In this document: positions 28,866 to 37,999 of the stretch, in pieces
How the letters are laid out: each line of letters begins with the position of its first letter
Numbering within the stretch: position 1 is the first letter of the stretch
Assembly (NCBI RefSeq): GCF_904846685.1
Contig: NZ_CAJHBQ010000002.1
Coordinates: 248,001-312,000 of the forward strand
Source of the DNA: Psychrobacter submarinus
GTDB lineage: Bacteria > Pseudomonadota > Gammaproteobacteria > Pseudomonadales > Moraxellaceae
Reading direction: 5' to 3'
Length of the DNA: 64,000 nucleotides
The notes under the pieces: model-generated
Told to the model about the DNA's origin: nothing
The model's input: only the letters and a program-made list of their open reading frames with translations
Database searches by the model: none
Program-made: the position numbers and the translations under genes

Positions 28866-30065
28866 TTACACGCTATAGGTCTTGATGGTTTCAAGATAGC
28901 TTCTGATATTACTGACGTAATGCATAGCTTGACCGTAGCGGCTATTCGAAGCTCTATTGTCTGATAAATAAGCATATACGTTCGCCCAGCTCTTATCATC
29001 GATGCCTTGCTCACGCAGTTTACGCTGAATACGTTTGACTGCATTAGGCCCCATATTATAGCCGGCAAGTGCGAACCAAATCCGATCCGGCTTTGGCACA
29101 TCAGCAAAGTCTGCTTTTACTTGCTCCAAGTAGCGAGCACCGCCGCCGATGCTTTGATACGGATCAACGCGATCAGAGACGCCCATCGCTTTTGCCGTGC
29201 TATTGGTCAGCATCATGATGCCGCGTACCCCAGTAGGCGAGACGGCGTTAGCATCGAGATGCGATTCTTGATAGCCCATTGCAACCAGCAGCTCCCAATC
29301 GTGATTATAGTTCTGAGCTTGCTGCTCGAACTGCGTCTGATAATCGGGTAGCTTCTCTGTCAGCGTCTGCTGAAAGTGATTTTGACTATAAGCATCTTTT
29401 AGCAGTTTTTGATTATAAAAAGCCGCTAATTTCTGGGTATTATTGATTTTGATATTATCACACAGATAGCTACTAGCCGTTTGTGACAGCAGATCACTGG
29501 AGTCCTTAAACGTCCAGCTCACTTTCGGGTTTAGACCGTTATTAGTCAAACTAGTATCATAACCACAGCTTAGATTCACTGAGGCAAGATTGAGCTGATT
29601 GGTAAGCTGAGTACTAGCCGTAGTCAAGGCCATATCAGCCTCACCGTTTTTTAGTGCCGCAAGTGCCGTCTCTTCTGTTGCATAAGCTTTTAGGTCGATA
29701 GTAACGCCAAGCTCATCAGCATAGCTACGCACTAAATCATAACCAAAACCATGCTGAAAACCGTCAGTAGCAAAATAAGTGCTATCACCAGGCACAGCGG
29801 CTATGGTTAGAGTCTTATCTAGCATGACCTGATCATAGGCCGGTACTGGTACCTCCATAGTGGTAAGACTTCTAGCAGGCAAAGATAATAATGCGATACT
29901 AGATACTTGGGCAATTTTTTTGGATTTGGCAAAACGAGTTACTTTAGCCGATGGAACGATCTTACTTTTGGTGCTAAGTGTGCGATTGGCTGGACGTAAT
30001 AAGTATGAAATACGACGTCTAGCTCCTTGCGCGGATACTTTTACACGATAAGTAATACGCTGCAT
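28866..30065 (-). CDS. mltF: MltF-like lytic transglycosylase with periplasmic binding domain
   Basis: A two-domain envelope enzyme of the MltF type. An SBP3-like ligand-binding domain (~78-230; starts KTLTIAAVPGDSTYF, with GFGYDLVRSYADELGV) precedes a C-terminal SLT lytic transglycosylase domain (~255-395). The catalytic Glu is in YQESHLDANAVSPTGVRGIM, with LAGYNMGPNAVKRIQ later. The first ~70 residues are basic with only a short hydrophobic patch (VSSIALLSLPA), an untypical signal; a later start is possible. It is transcribed towards the mltD-like gene, so two peptidoglycan lytic enzymes lie tail to tail. Confidence 0.85.
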   Translation of the reverse strand: MQRITYRVKVSAQGARRRISYLLRPANRTLSTKSKIVPSAKVTRFAKSKKIAQVSSIALLSLPARSLTTMEVPVPAYDQVMLDKTLTIAAVPGDSTYFATDGFQHGFGYDLVRSYADELGVTIDLKAYATEETALAALKNGEADMALTTASTQLTNQLNLASVNLSCGYDTSLTNNGLNPKVSWTFKDSSDLLSQTASSYLCDNIKINNTQKLAAFYNQKLLKDAYSQNHFQQTLTEKLPDYQTQFEQQAQNYNHDWELLVAMGYQESHLDANAVSPTGVRGIMMLTNSTAKAMGVSDRVDPYQSIGGGARYLEQVKADFADVPKPDRIWFALAGYNMGPNAVKRIQRKLREQGIDDKSWANVYAYLSDNRASNSRYGQAMHYVSNIRSYLETIKTYSV

Positions 30066-30833
30066 GGATGTCTCCTAATTGTAGCCATCCTACTTACCCT
30101 TAGACTGACATTCATACGCAAAGACATCTGTCTTTATATAAATGTCGATCTTTGACACTTTTATACTCATCGCTAAGATACTAGTTCAATTATAGTAGCT
30201 CGATAAACAAAGTGTCGTTTGCTACCTATACAAGATAGTCGACTGAATAAGATTGTCGAAACTGCTGGTTAGAGCAGCACTATCAATAGCCTTTGATATC
30301 CCTAAGCTTCAAAACGCACTAAAATGGATGAAGAGAGTAACTTGGTATCGTTTCTTCACCAGTCGCTAAATACTTAGATATGTTAAATACTTAGGTATCA
30401 AGACTAAAGGTACTAAGGTAAGGTCATGAAAAAGTTATTGTATAAAAGCAGAAGCTTTAGATCTGATTAAAGCTAAAATAATAGATAACCCTTTAATCAG
30501 TACTTCTTTCTATAAACAACGAGCCGCTAACAATACTGCGACTGCCACTTATAAGCTCTTATCCAGCGCTAATATTAGCCCTTTAACGACAACAATCTAC
30601 CGAAGTAGAGCGTCTTTAAAGAGCTAATATCTTATGCAACATCGAAATGAATACCTTTAGCGTTATAGAAATTATCATAACCAAAAGCTAAAACGGCACT
30701 CAACCAACGTCATAACCGGAGGCTGTATTAATGGAAAGTCTCATGACAAAACATTCTCTTACAATTATACTTTATGAGGAATATATAGCAATTATTCAAG
30801 TTACGTTAACAAAGCAGTAATAAAACTTAACGG
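30066..30833. other. 768-bp gap upstream of the MltF-like gene
   Basis: No frame above 60 codons is convincing. Visible features are an imperfect direct repeat (TAAATACTTAG twice near 30365-30395) and, at 30731-30820, a 29-codon frame preceded by a strong CCGGAGG box that starts MESLMTKHSL. I do not call the latter a gene without conservation. Promoters for the minus-strand MltF-like gene must lie at the left end. Confidence 0.4.
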
Positions 30834-31757
30834 TCATGCAGGGTTGACAATATCGACAAAAGTAACCGGCAAATTAAACTGTTCAGCGACCAATTCTCCT
30901 AGCGCTTGTATACCGCCGCGTTCAGTCGCATGGTGACCACAAGCGAAGTAGTCAATACCCAATTCACGAGCACTGTGCGTGGTACGCTCAGATATCTCTC
31001 CTGAAATATAAGCGTCGCAATCCATAAGCGCGGCTTGCTCAATCATATCTTGCGCGCCCCCGGTACATATGGCGATCCGCTCAATATGCTTGGACGCAGT
31101 TGTTACTGCAGAGGTAGTGTCTATCTGCTGGTTTTCTTTACTAGAGACAAGTGACTGATCAGTATCGCTGCCAGAAAGCGAAAAGTCACTTGCAATATGC
31201 AGAGGTTTACGCTCTAGAGTTTGAGTAATCGTCTCTATCAGATTTGCTGCACTTTGCGGCTTGCCAATGGCTATATTGCCAACGGGATGCGTCTCATTAG
31301 GGTAGAGAGCACCAGTGATGGTGAGTCCTAAACTTTCGGCAAGCTTAGCGTTATTGCCTACGATTGGATGCGCGTCAAGGGGTAGATGATAAGCGATTAA
31401 AGAGATACCATGCTGCATAAGCTTGCGGATACGCTTGCCTTTCATTCCGGTGATAGGCTCAGGCTCACCTTTCCAAAAATAACCATGATGGACCATAATG
31501 GCGTCAGCGTCAGCATCAATGGCTGCATCTATTAGCGCTTCACAAGCGGTCACGCCAGTGATAATACGCTGAATAGGCCGTCCGCCGTCGACTTGTAGAC
31601 CATTAGGGCAGTAGTCTCTAAATGCATTGGCGTCAAGATAATCATCACAAAATTTGGCTAAGGCCTGTGCGCTTATCGATGGCGCTGCACTAGGACTACC
31701 GTTGTTAGTAGCCGGGCTAGTCGATTCTAAATTATGCTTTTGGTTCTTTTGGTTCAT
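30834..31757 (-). CDS. Nif3-like dinuclear metal centre protein (YbgI)
   Basis: A member of the Nif3/YbgI family, toroidal hexamers with two metals per subunit. The E. coli member has been linked to GTP cyclohydrolase I type 2 activity in annotation only. Motifs are YCPNGLQVDGGRPIQRI, the metal-binding IMVHHGYFWKGE with two His, YHLPLDAHP, CTGGAQDMIEQA, SGEISERTTHSARELG and CGHHATERGG. The 307-aa length exceeds YbgI (247 aa) because of a Ser/Asn-rich N-terminal tail (~30 residues) and an insertion of ~35 residues near 195-230. It stands alone. Confidence 0.88.
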   Translation of the reverse strand: MNQKNQKHNLESTSPATNNGSPSAAPSISAQALAKFCDDYLDANAFRDYCPNGLQVDGGRPIQRIITGVTACEALIDAAIDADADAIMVHHGYFWKGEPEPITGMKGKRIRKLMQHGISLIAYHLPLDAHPIVGNNAKLAESLGLTITGALYPNETHPVGNIAIGKPQSAANLIETITQTLERKPLHIASDFSLSGSDTDQSLVSSKENQQIDTTSAVTTASKHIERIAICTGGAQDMIEQAALMDCDAYISGEISERTTHSARELGIDYFACGHHATERGGIQALGELVAEQFNLPVTFVDIVNPA

Positions 31758-32232
31758 GGGTTCTCCTTATTACTTTTTTATAGCTTACTTTATTGCTTAA
31801 ATTTTTAGTGGTTTGTCTTCTTTATATAAGTAGGACAGAGGTTTTATGTTGTAGCTGAAATGAGGCACTTAAATGAGGCTTAGTTTATCATATTGCTATT
31901 AAGCCAATTTATTACGCTTAGTTGGAGCAGCTAACTGAGCTGATAACTGAGCTAATAGTGTGATAGTGAATGTAGTGAGTATATTGAGTACTCATAGTTA
32001 GTTTAAGGTCTCATAAAACTACCTTTGAGCATAATAACTGAAAGGCTACACGATGCCGCAGTACTGTATAATAAGCCCAGTTATAATTGGTGAGCGCAGC
32101 TATGTCAGTAGATAGGTTCTATAGCTTAATTTCGTTAAGCTCTTGCCTTTAAAAAATTTTATTGCAGCCCTATCTAAACTATAATATTTACTAGCGCTTT
32201 ATTCATTAGCATAACATTTACAGAGGTTCTCT
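31758..32232. other. Divergent gap between the Nif3-like and HtrA-like genes
   Basis: The 475 bp contain promoters for both divergent genes. A short direct repeat of AACTGAGCT type is visible near 31930-31955. Nothing else stands out. Confidence 0.4.
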
Positions 32233-33546
32233 ATGTCGTCTTCCCCAAACGCCAATAACAAGGCATCGCTATGGCAGTGGTTGCCTTGGGTTTTATTAAT
32301 AGTAGTAATTGCAGCGTTTGTTTGGCTATTTATGAGTATGAAGACGCCATCAGAGGCGACATGGGAGCCGCCAAGGACTCCGCCAGCTGAGCAAGAGGCC
32401 TCAGCGCCAGTTGCTGATACGCCAGAGCCGATCTCTTCTTATCATAATGCAGTAGCGCGCGCCTCCCAGTCAGTGGTGAATATTTATACGACGCAGGCGA
32501 TGGCAGAGCATCCTTACATCGATGATCCAGTACTGCGCCGATTCTTTGAGAACCATGGTGACCAGCAGCAAGGCCCAGGATCTACTAACTTAGGCTCAGG
32601 CGTTATTGTCTCTGAAGATGGGTATATCGTGACTAATGCGCACGTGGTCGAAAAAGCCGATGAAATCACCGTTGCCTTTAGCGATGGGCGTAAAAGCCGA
32701 GCTAAGGTCATCGGTACCGATCCAGATAGTGATTTAGCAGTGATTCGCGTCGATATGACTGGGCTTACGCCATTAGGGTTTCGTGAAGAGCCTATTCGCG
32801 TTGGCGATCTTGCGCTAGCGATAGGTAACCCCTTTGGCGTGGGTCAAACGGTGACGCAAGGTATTATCTCAGCCACAGGTCGTACGGGCCTTGGTGTCAA
32901 TAAGTTTGAGGACTTTATCCAAACCGACGCCGCTATCAACCCAGGTAACTCAGGCGGTGCGCTAGTCGATGCTAGCGGTGAGTTGGTCGGTATTAATACT
33001 GTGATTTTCTCGCGCTCAGGCGGCTCAATGGGTATCGGCTTTGCTATTCCAACCGCGCTTGTTGAGCAAGTGATGAACGCGCTGATCAAAGATGGCCGCG
33101 TCAGCCGTGGCTGGCTTGGCATTGAGATTCAGTCGCAATTGCGTGATCCGACTCAGCTTGAGACCTCAACTGGTGTCGAAGTGCTTAATGTGGTTCCGCA
33201 AGGTCCTGCCGCGATTAGTGGCCTAAAGACCGGCGATATTATTTTGACTATTGATGGCGTTGAGATGACCGATGCCAATACGCTGATTCAGTATGTCGCA
33301 CGCAAACCGCCCAACACGGTGCTCAATACTCAAATACTACGCAATGGTAAGCACGCTGAAGTTCCTGTAACCTTAGCTGAGCGCCCGTCACAAGAAGTCG
33401 TACAACGTCCCGTTATTATGGAGGGTGGCCCTGAACAGAGCTATCACGGCGAGTCACAAGAGCGACCGATGATGAGTGAGGAGGAGCGTGACCGTATGCG
33501 TGAGGAGCTGATGAAGCTATTTGAAAACAATGGCGCACCTCAATAA
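32233..33546 (+). CDS. HtrA-family serine protease, membrane-anchored, single PDZ (DegS/AlgW-like)
   Basis: A periplasmic trypsin-like protease anchored by one N-terminal helix (WLPWVLLIVVIAAFVWLFM, ~16-34). The catalytic triad is visible as His137 (TNAHVV), Asp167 (SDLAVIRV) and Ser240 (NPGNSGGAL). One PDZ domain follows (~295-385; GVEVLNVVPQGPAAISGLKTGD). The anchor and single PDZ match DegS/AlgW, the proteases that start the sigma-E response by cutting RseA. DegQ/DegP carry two PDZ domains and a cleaved signal. A charged C-terminal tail of ~50 residues is extra. The specific target is inferred from architecture. Confidence 0.88.
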   Translation: MSSSPNANNKASLWQWLPWVLLIVVIAAFVWLFMSMKTPSEATWEPPRTPPAEQEASAPVADTPEPISSYHNAVARASQSVVNIYTTQAMAEHPYIDDPVLRRFFENHGDQQQGPGSTNLGSGVIVSEDGYIVTNAHVVEKADEITVAFSDGRKSRAKVIGTDPDSDLAVIRVDMTGLTPLGFREEPIRVGDLALAIGNPFGVGQTVTQGIISATGRTGLGVNKFEDFIQTDAAINPGNSGGALVDASGELVGINTVIFSRSGGSMGIGFAIPTALVEQVMNALIKDGRVSRGWLGIEIQSQLRDPTQLETSTGVEVLNVVPQGPAAISGLKTGDIILTIDGVEMTDANTLIQYVARKPPNTVLNTQILRNGKHAEVPVTLAERPSQEVVQRPVIMEGGPEQSYHGESQERPMMSEEERDRMREELMKLFENNGAPQ

Positions 33547-33611
33547 TAGCTTGCGTTACTTCAGCGCTACTGTCTATGTAGCATTAGTTAATAGCAACAT
33601 GACTGAACATC

Positions 33612-33649
33612 AAAAAACGCGCTGTCTTTCAAAGACAGCGCGTTTTTTA
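33612..33649. terminator. Strong bidirectional terminator after the HtrA-like gene
   Basis: AAAAAACGCGCTGTCTTT pairs with AAAGACAGCGCGTTTTTT in a near-perfect stem with a tiny loop. It serves the protease gene and, on the other strand, the nrd locus that ends at 33673. Confidence 0.93.
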
Positions 33650-33672
33650 TGAGCGAATGGTTTATGAATCAC

Positions 33673-33939
33673 TCAGTCTTTTACCAGCTCATGATCGATA
33701 TAGATAACACCTTGAACCCGGCAGCAGCAGGGCAATATCTCATTATCCTCAATCATCGCAAGCGGCGCAAAAGGATACTCCACCACATGCGAGCTGGCGA
33801 TACGGCGTACGCGGCAGCTACCACAATAGCCCTCACGGCACTGATAGTTGATATCGTGCCCAGTACGCAGTAAGCCGTCTAGCAAGGTCTCGCTATCATG
33901 CAAATAAAAGCGCTGTTTGCTAGTCACTACCCACGTCAT
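33673..33939 (-). CDS. yfaE: 2Fe-2S ferredoxin, ribonucleotide reductase maintenance protein (YfaE-like)
   Basis: A plant-type [2Fe-2S] ferredoxin of 88 aa. Cluster ligands are Cys34, Cys39 and Cys42 (the CREGYCGSC motif) with a fourth Cys in a CCC run at 71-73. In E. coli YfaE reduces the NrdB diferric centre to rebuild the tyrosyl radical. Its place directly downstream of nrdB (103 bp) in the same orientation supports that role here. Confidence 0.88.
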   Translation of the reverse strand: MTWVVTSKQRFYLHDSETLLDGLLRTGHDINYQCREGYCGSCRVRRIASSHVVEYPFAPLAMIEDNEILPCCCRVQGVIYIDHELVKD

Positions 33940-34042
33940 TGCCCAAGCTCCTGATGGTCATTTTTATTGGTGTTTTTTGCCTTGATGATAGCGCGCCTAC
34001 ATGACAGCGATATGTCATCGACGCGCTAATAACATCTAAAAA

Positions 34043-35176
34043 TTACAGCTCAAAGTCATCAAAGTCGCTATCGGACAAGTCTGAGTTGATCTGACCGACC
34101 AGATACGAGCTGATCTCAGTCTCTTGCGGCGCGACTTGCACGTTATCAGAGGATAGCCAGGTATTGATCCAAGGAATCGGATTAGACTTCGAATTTGGGA
34201 AGGCTGAGGGTAGGCCAACCGCTTCCATACGCAAGTTGGTGATGTACTCGATATATTGGCAAAGGATATCTTTATTAAGTCCGATCATTGAGCCGTCTTT
34301 AAATAAGTATCCCGCCCATTCTTTTTCTTGCTCAGCGGCCTTACGGAAGATCTCAATACCTTGCTCATGACATTCCTCGGCAATCTCAACCATCTCAGGA
34401 TCATCTTTGCCATTACGCATCAGGTTCAGCATATGCTGTGTACCAGTCAGATGCAGTGCTTCATCACGAGCAATCAGTTTAATAATCTTGGCATTACCTT
34501 CCATCAGCTTGCGCTCAGCAAAGGCAAACGAGCAAGCAAACGACACATAAAAACGAATCGCCTCAAGCACGTTGACCGCCATGATGCACAGATAGAGCTG
34601 CTTCTTTAATGAGCGCAAATCAACACTGATTTCTTCGCCATTGACCTTATGCGTGCCGGCACCGTACAAGCTATACAGCTGCGAGTTACGGTACAGCTCA
34701 TCATAGTAGCCTGCGATGTCAGAGGCGCGCTCTAGGATATGCTCGTTCTGCATGATATCATCGAAGACAAGCCCTGGATCATTAACGATATTACGAATGA
34801 TATGCGTGTAGCTGCGCGAGTGAATGGTCTCGGAGAATGACCAGGTCTCAATCCACGTTTCAAGCTCCGGTATCGACACCAGTGGCAGCAGCACGATGTT
34901 GGGGCTACGACCTTGAATGGAGTCGAGTAGGGTCTGATATTTGAGGTTACTGATAAAGATATGCTGCTCGTGCGAGGATAAATTACTAAAGTCGATACGG
35001 TCTTTTGAGACATCGACTTCCTCAGGACGCCAAAAAAACGACAGCTGCTTTTCAATCAGTTGCTCAAAGATCGGGTGCTTTTGTTGATCGTAGCGGGCGA
35101 CATTGACCGGCTGACCAAAAAACATCGGCTCTGTAAGCGCATTATTCGGGGTTTGATTAAAGATTGAATAAGTCAT
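34043..35176 (-). CDS. nrdB: Ribonucleoside-diphosphate reductase class Ia, beta subunit
   Basis: NrdB holds the diiron-tyrosyl radical cofactor of aerobic ribonucleotide reductase. The 377-aa product fits E. coli NrdB (376 aa). Iron-ligand motifs are visible in [15 protein letters not shown] and [14 protein letters not shown], and the radical-bearing helix region lies between them. The C terminus ends in a short acidic/aromatic tail ([12 protein letters not shown]), the part that docks in NrdA. nrdA lies upstream on the same strand but is separated by about 3.1 kb of other genes. yfaE follows. Confidence 0.97.
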   Translation of the reverse strand: MTYSIFNQTPNNALTEPMFFGQPVNVARYDQQKHPIFEQLIEKQLSFFWRPEEVDVSKDRIDFSNLSSHEQHIFISNLKYQTLLDSIQGRSPNIVLLPLVSIPELETWIETWSFSETIHSRSYTHIIRNIVNDPGLVFDDIMQNEHILERASDIAGYYDELYRNSQLYSLYGAGTHKVNGEEISVDLRSLKKQLYLCIMAVNVLEAIRFYVSFACSFAFAERKLMEGNAKIIKLIARDEALHLTGTQHMLNLMRNGKDDPEMVEIAEECHEQGIEIFRKAAEQEKEWAGYLFKDGSMIGLNKDILCQYIEYITNLRMEAVGLPSAFPNSKSNPIPWINTWLSSDNVQVAPQETEISSYLVGQINSDLSDSDFDDFEL

Positions 35177-35259
35177 GAAACTGCCTTTTTAAATATCTAG
35201 TTGATTGATATATTGATATAAACGTTAAATACATTCTATAGGGTGTCTTACCCAATAAC

Positions 35260-35637
35260 CTACAAGTTCTCCAAAGATATCTGCCCTTCGTTGACATAAG
35301 CTTTGAGCATCTCGCTAAGCTCACCATCATCCAAAGCGTCTAGTTCATCGATAGCGCTTTTACGCTGCGGGCTTAATCCTTCGTCTTGAGGCAGTTTTGC
35401 CGCTGTTTTTTTAGTGACACGCTTTGCTGGTTTTTTCCCAGCTTTTGCGACCTCTTTTTTTGCGCTTTCTTGATTTGAGGCAACGTTTGAGTCGAATTGC
35501 TCGCGCACCGCTTCGATATCGACTTCTATTTGTACGATGTGCGAGCTACCGTCATTAATATCTGAAAATACGTTAGGGATAAACAACCCACCGTCTTTGA
35601 TGATTGCGGTATATTGCACGTCTATGACCTCCGTCAT
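35260..35637 (-). CDS. Uncharacterised 125-aa protein upstream of nrdB
   Basis: I do not recognise the protein. The N-terminal third is beta-rich (VQYTAIIKDGGLFIPNVF), faintly like short AF2212/AbrB-type regulators. A Lys/Ala-rich linker (~65-95) follows, then an acidic helical end (DELDALDDGELSEMLKAYV). It starts with a good ATG and ends 83 bp before nrdB, so it is probably on the nrdB transcript. The lysine-rich linker could bind nucleic acid, but nothing proves it. Confidence 0.6.
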   Translation of the reverse strand: MTEVIDVQYTAIIKDGGLFIPNVFSDINDGSSHIVQIEVDIEAVREQFDSNVASNQESAKKEVAKAGKKPAKRVTKKTAAKLPQDEGLSPQRKSAIDELDALDDGELSEMLKAYVNEGQISLENL

Positions 35638-35701
35638 TTTTATTCTTTATGTGTTGCGATTATAGCGGTAAAGTTAAAGGGTTTTTTTGATTATACTTGA
35701 G

Positions 35702-35988
35702 CTATGGTTGGCGTACTGCAAGGCTCTCATATACCTTATTGTTTTCTCTTTTGCCTACGGCTAGTACATAAACGACCACTACATCATCTTTGACGGTATA
35801 CACCAGACGATAGCCTACAGTACGCAATTTGATTTTATAGGTATCTGGATGTCCAGAGAGTTTTGATGCAGGCACATGAGGGTTGGATAATCGCTGCTGC
35901 AGCTTTTTTTAAACTGCTGCTGAATACTGGGCGCGAGCTTTTTCCATTCTTTTAATGCGAGAGGATGAAACTCAAGACTATAAGTCAT
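35702..35988 (-). pseudogene. RelE/ParE-family toxin, frame broken at an A7 tract
   Basis: Reading the minus strand from ATG 35988 gives MTYSLEFHPLALKEWKKL and on to a Phe-Lys-Lys at TTTAAAAAAAGC, after which the frame soon ends. A -1 shift on the A7 run restores a typical RelE-type body: KLQQRLSNPHVPASKLSGH, YKIKLRTVGYRLVYTVKDD and VYVLAVGKRENNKVY, ending at 35702. The start overlaps the antitoxin stop by 11 bp, the normal coupling of such modules. It may be a one-base deletion, a sequencing error in the homopolymer, or slippage, since A-AAA-AAG is a classic -1 slippery heptamer. Confidence 0.8.
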
Positions 35989-36229
35989 CCAAGGTAACCT
36001 TTATCGGTGTCTGCCCGTCATTCATTCGTGCGCTAACGGTTTGGCTGAGTGCCATATCATCCATGGCTTCCATCATACGCTCGTACATGTCTGTGGAAAC
36101 TAAGTAAGCCACGGGTTTATTGTGATTTAAAATGGCAATCGACTCACCATCTGACTGTTTGATTAAAGCAGACGGGTTATTTTTTAGCTCTGAGATACTG
36201 GCTGTTTGTGTCGCAAATATCGGTTGCAT
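35978..36229 (-). CDS. Phd/YefM (StbD)-type antitoxin
   Basis: An 83-aa antitoxin with the N-terminal Phd/YefM DNA-binding fold: TASISELKNNPSALIKQSDG, then IAILNHNKPVAYLVSTDMYERMM. The C-terminal toxin-binding tail is acidic (VTLDDL). It precedes and overlaps the broken RelE-like toxin frame, the standard antitoxin-first order. Autoregulation of its own promoter is typical of the family; the operator is not evident here. With the toxin disrupted it may be an orphan. Confidence 0.85.
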   Translation of the reverse strand: MQPIFATQTASISELKNNPSALIKQSDGESIAILNHNKPVAYLVSTDMYERMMEAMDDMALSQTVSARMNDGQTPIKVTLDDL

Positions 36230-36321
36230 GATTCATTCTCCGCTAATATTGTGTCCTAAATATAGGGCTAATTTTAGCACGAAAATTCGGTCTTACTTGT
36301 TACTGTGTTAAATTAAATATT

Positions 36322-36576
36322 TTAGTAGCCAATCCCGCCTACCGCTTGTATCTGCCTAGCCGCTGGCGTGCAGTCTATCTTGTCTGACCGCATTCCTGTT
36401 GTCTCGATACTACGTTCAGTCACAGACTGCATCGCCATCGTCGTCAGCAGGATACCGCTATAGTCGGGGCTAAACGACCGTGTTAGGGCGTCTTTCTTTT
36501 TACTTAACGACTCTTCCGTTTGGACGTAATTTTTAGAGTGCGCTGGGCGCATCCTACAACTAGATTTTAATGTCAA
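36322..36576 (-). CDS. Small 84-aa frame, possibly the 3' remnant of a longer gene
   Basis: From residue ~15 on the translation (KNYVQTEESLSKKKDALTR to a QIQAVGGIGY end) looks like real protein with higher GC than the neighbouring 310-aa gene. The first residues do not fit, and no ribosome site is clear. It overlaps the end of the 310-aa gene by 17 bp. It could be a truncated piece of a phage- or plasmid-type gene. I do not know the family. Confidence 0.35.
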   Translation of the reverse strand: MTLKSSCRMRPAHSKNYVQTEESLSKKKDALTRSFSPDYSGILLTTMAMQSVTERSIETTGMRSDKIDCTPAARQIQAVGGIGY

Positions 36577-37492
36577 ACTGGTCTTTCAGGATTTTTACAA
36601 GATATATAAATTGCGTATCGTCATCAGGTATTAACTTTCTAAATTTTAAAATATTTCTCCTATCAAGAAATATTTTACTGTCTATCATTATCTCATGGGT
36701 TTGATTAATTGTACGGTCAAACTCACCGACTCTCTTAGACCATCTATCAAGTTGACTGCTACTTAAAGAACTAACATTTAGGTTCAATAGCTCATCCAAA
36801 GGGTTTTTGAAATCCTCAGCATACATTCTCAGATTATTCTCATGATATAAAAATGCTAAGCCATCAATAGTGCCTATAGGTATCTCTTTATACCTTGACG
36901 GTGCTTTTACTCCACTAGTCTTTAAGGTTTCATATTCTTCTTTGCTAAGCTTTATAGTCTTATAAATAGTAGGGTTTCTGTTTTTTACCATAAGCTTAAT
37001 CATTTCAAGGATAAATGAGGGACAGCCTCTTGAAGCATGAGTAAAAAACTGCTGTAGCTTATGAATATGACCAATCTTTCCATACATATTTTCTATAACT
37101 ACTACTTTTTCAAGGTATTGGCTCGAATTACTCTTGAAGCTTGCTATTTTTTCTTTCGCTTGTCTATCTCTATACTCTCTGTTGAAGCTTTTCTCTAAAG
37201 TTTGAAAGATAACACCAAAGTGATTTTTACCACATATATGTCCTACGTTTGTTAGCTTGCCTGTGTCAGTTTCGACAATATATCCATTATTATGAGCTGT
37301 GCCACAGTTTGAGAGCCCACACTTTCCTGTGGTCGGAAGCGTATACTTATCGATAACTCTTTTTAGCTTTTCCTTCTTAGGATCTAATGAGTCAGTATAT
37401 CCACTCATTTTATAAATATCATCCCAAGTATTAATTCTCAAAAAATGCTTTTTACTAACTGAAATATTCAAATTCTTATTCCTCTTAGCCAC
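36560..37492 (-). CDS. Uncharacterised 310-aa protein with N-terminal Cys/His cluster
   Basis: No family is recognised. The N-terminal third carries TGKCGLSNCGTAH followed after ~20 residues by NVGHICGKNHFG, a CxxxxC...HxC-type arrangement that could bind zinc. A long helical, Lys-rich remainder follows (FNREYRDRQAKEKIASFKSN), with segments such as LNVSSLSSSQLDRW. The gene is clearly AT-richer than its neighbours, with AT-ending codons, suggesting transfer. It lies between nrdA and nrdB with a KTSC-domain gene just upstream (66 bp) on the same strand, probably as one accessory unit. Confidence 0.6.
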   Translation of the reverse strand: MAKRNKNLNISVSKKHFLRINTWDDIYKMSGYTDSLDPKKEKLKRVIDKYTLPTTGKCGLSNCGTAHNNGYIVETDTGKLTNVGHICGKNHFGVIFQTLEKSFNREYRDRQAKEKIASFKSNSSQYLEKVVVIENMYGKIGHIHKLQQFFTHASRGCPSFILEMIKLMVKNRNPTIYKTIKLSKEEYETLKTSGVKAPSRYKEIPIGTIDGLAFLYHENNLRMYAEDFKNPLDELLNLNVSSLSSSQLDRWSKRVGEFDRTINQTHEIMIDSKIFLDRRNILKFRKLIPDDDTQFIYLVKILKDQFDIKI

Positions 37493-37558
37493 TTATACTT
37501 AATAGTGCTAAGGTGTCGAAGCACCCTAACACTAAACCATTTAGGTCAGACCAAACAC

Positions 37559-37792
37559 CTATGCTATTTTTCTAGCATAAGTATGTTTAGCGTTTAAGTT
37601 TATGTATCCGTTAAGACCATTTCCTGTTCTAGCTAGTCTTATCATATTGTTGACATGATAAGCGCCAGTTTTGGAATAGTTATATAGATACATACCACCT
37701 TTCGTAAAACGCACAATTATAGAGTCATCACCGACCTCGAATGCGCTTACGCCAGAGTCGCCATGTATATCACGATAAACTTCCATACTCAT
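37559..37792 (-). CDS. KTSC domain protein
   Basis: A 77-aa single-domain KTSC-like protein, named after its occurrence at the C terminus of some lysyl-tRNA synthetases; role unknown. The typical core is SGVSAFEVGDDSIIVRFTKG with YLYNYSKTGAYHVNNMI. KTSC proteins are common on phages and accessory islands. It precedes the 310-aa gene and may be co-transcribed with it. Confidence 0.75.
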   Translation of the reverse strand: MSMEVYRDIHGDSGVSAFEVGDDSIIVRFTKGGMYLYNYSKTGAYHVNNMIRLARTGNGLNGYINLNAKHTYARKIA

Positions 37793-37966
37793 TACTCCTG
37801 AGTAGAAATATTTGTGACTACCTTTTCACGGTTTTTTTGGACAAGTGGTAAGTTTTAAATTAGAATGTCTGCTCTGAAAAAGGAAATTCATTCTATTGGC
37901 CTATCACTTGTGGACGTCGGTAGTCTCAACTTCCTGATACTAAATATTGACGTATTTAGCATCTCC

Positions 37967-37998
37967 AATGGCATAGTTGATTACTCTTCTATGCCATT
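37967..37998. terminator. Hairpin abutting the stop of the 58-aa gene
   Basis: AATGGCATAG pairs exactly with CTATGCCATT over a 12-nt loop. A T5 tract follows on the plus strand; on the minus strand no U tract follows. It lies directly beyond the stop codon of the small minus-strand gene, so it may protect or end that transcript. A second short hairpin (CTAAATA/TATTTAG) is at 37940-37959. Confidence 0.5.
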
Positions 37999-37999
37999 T

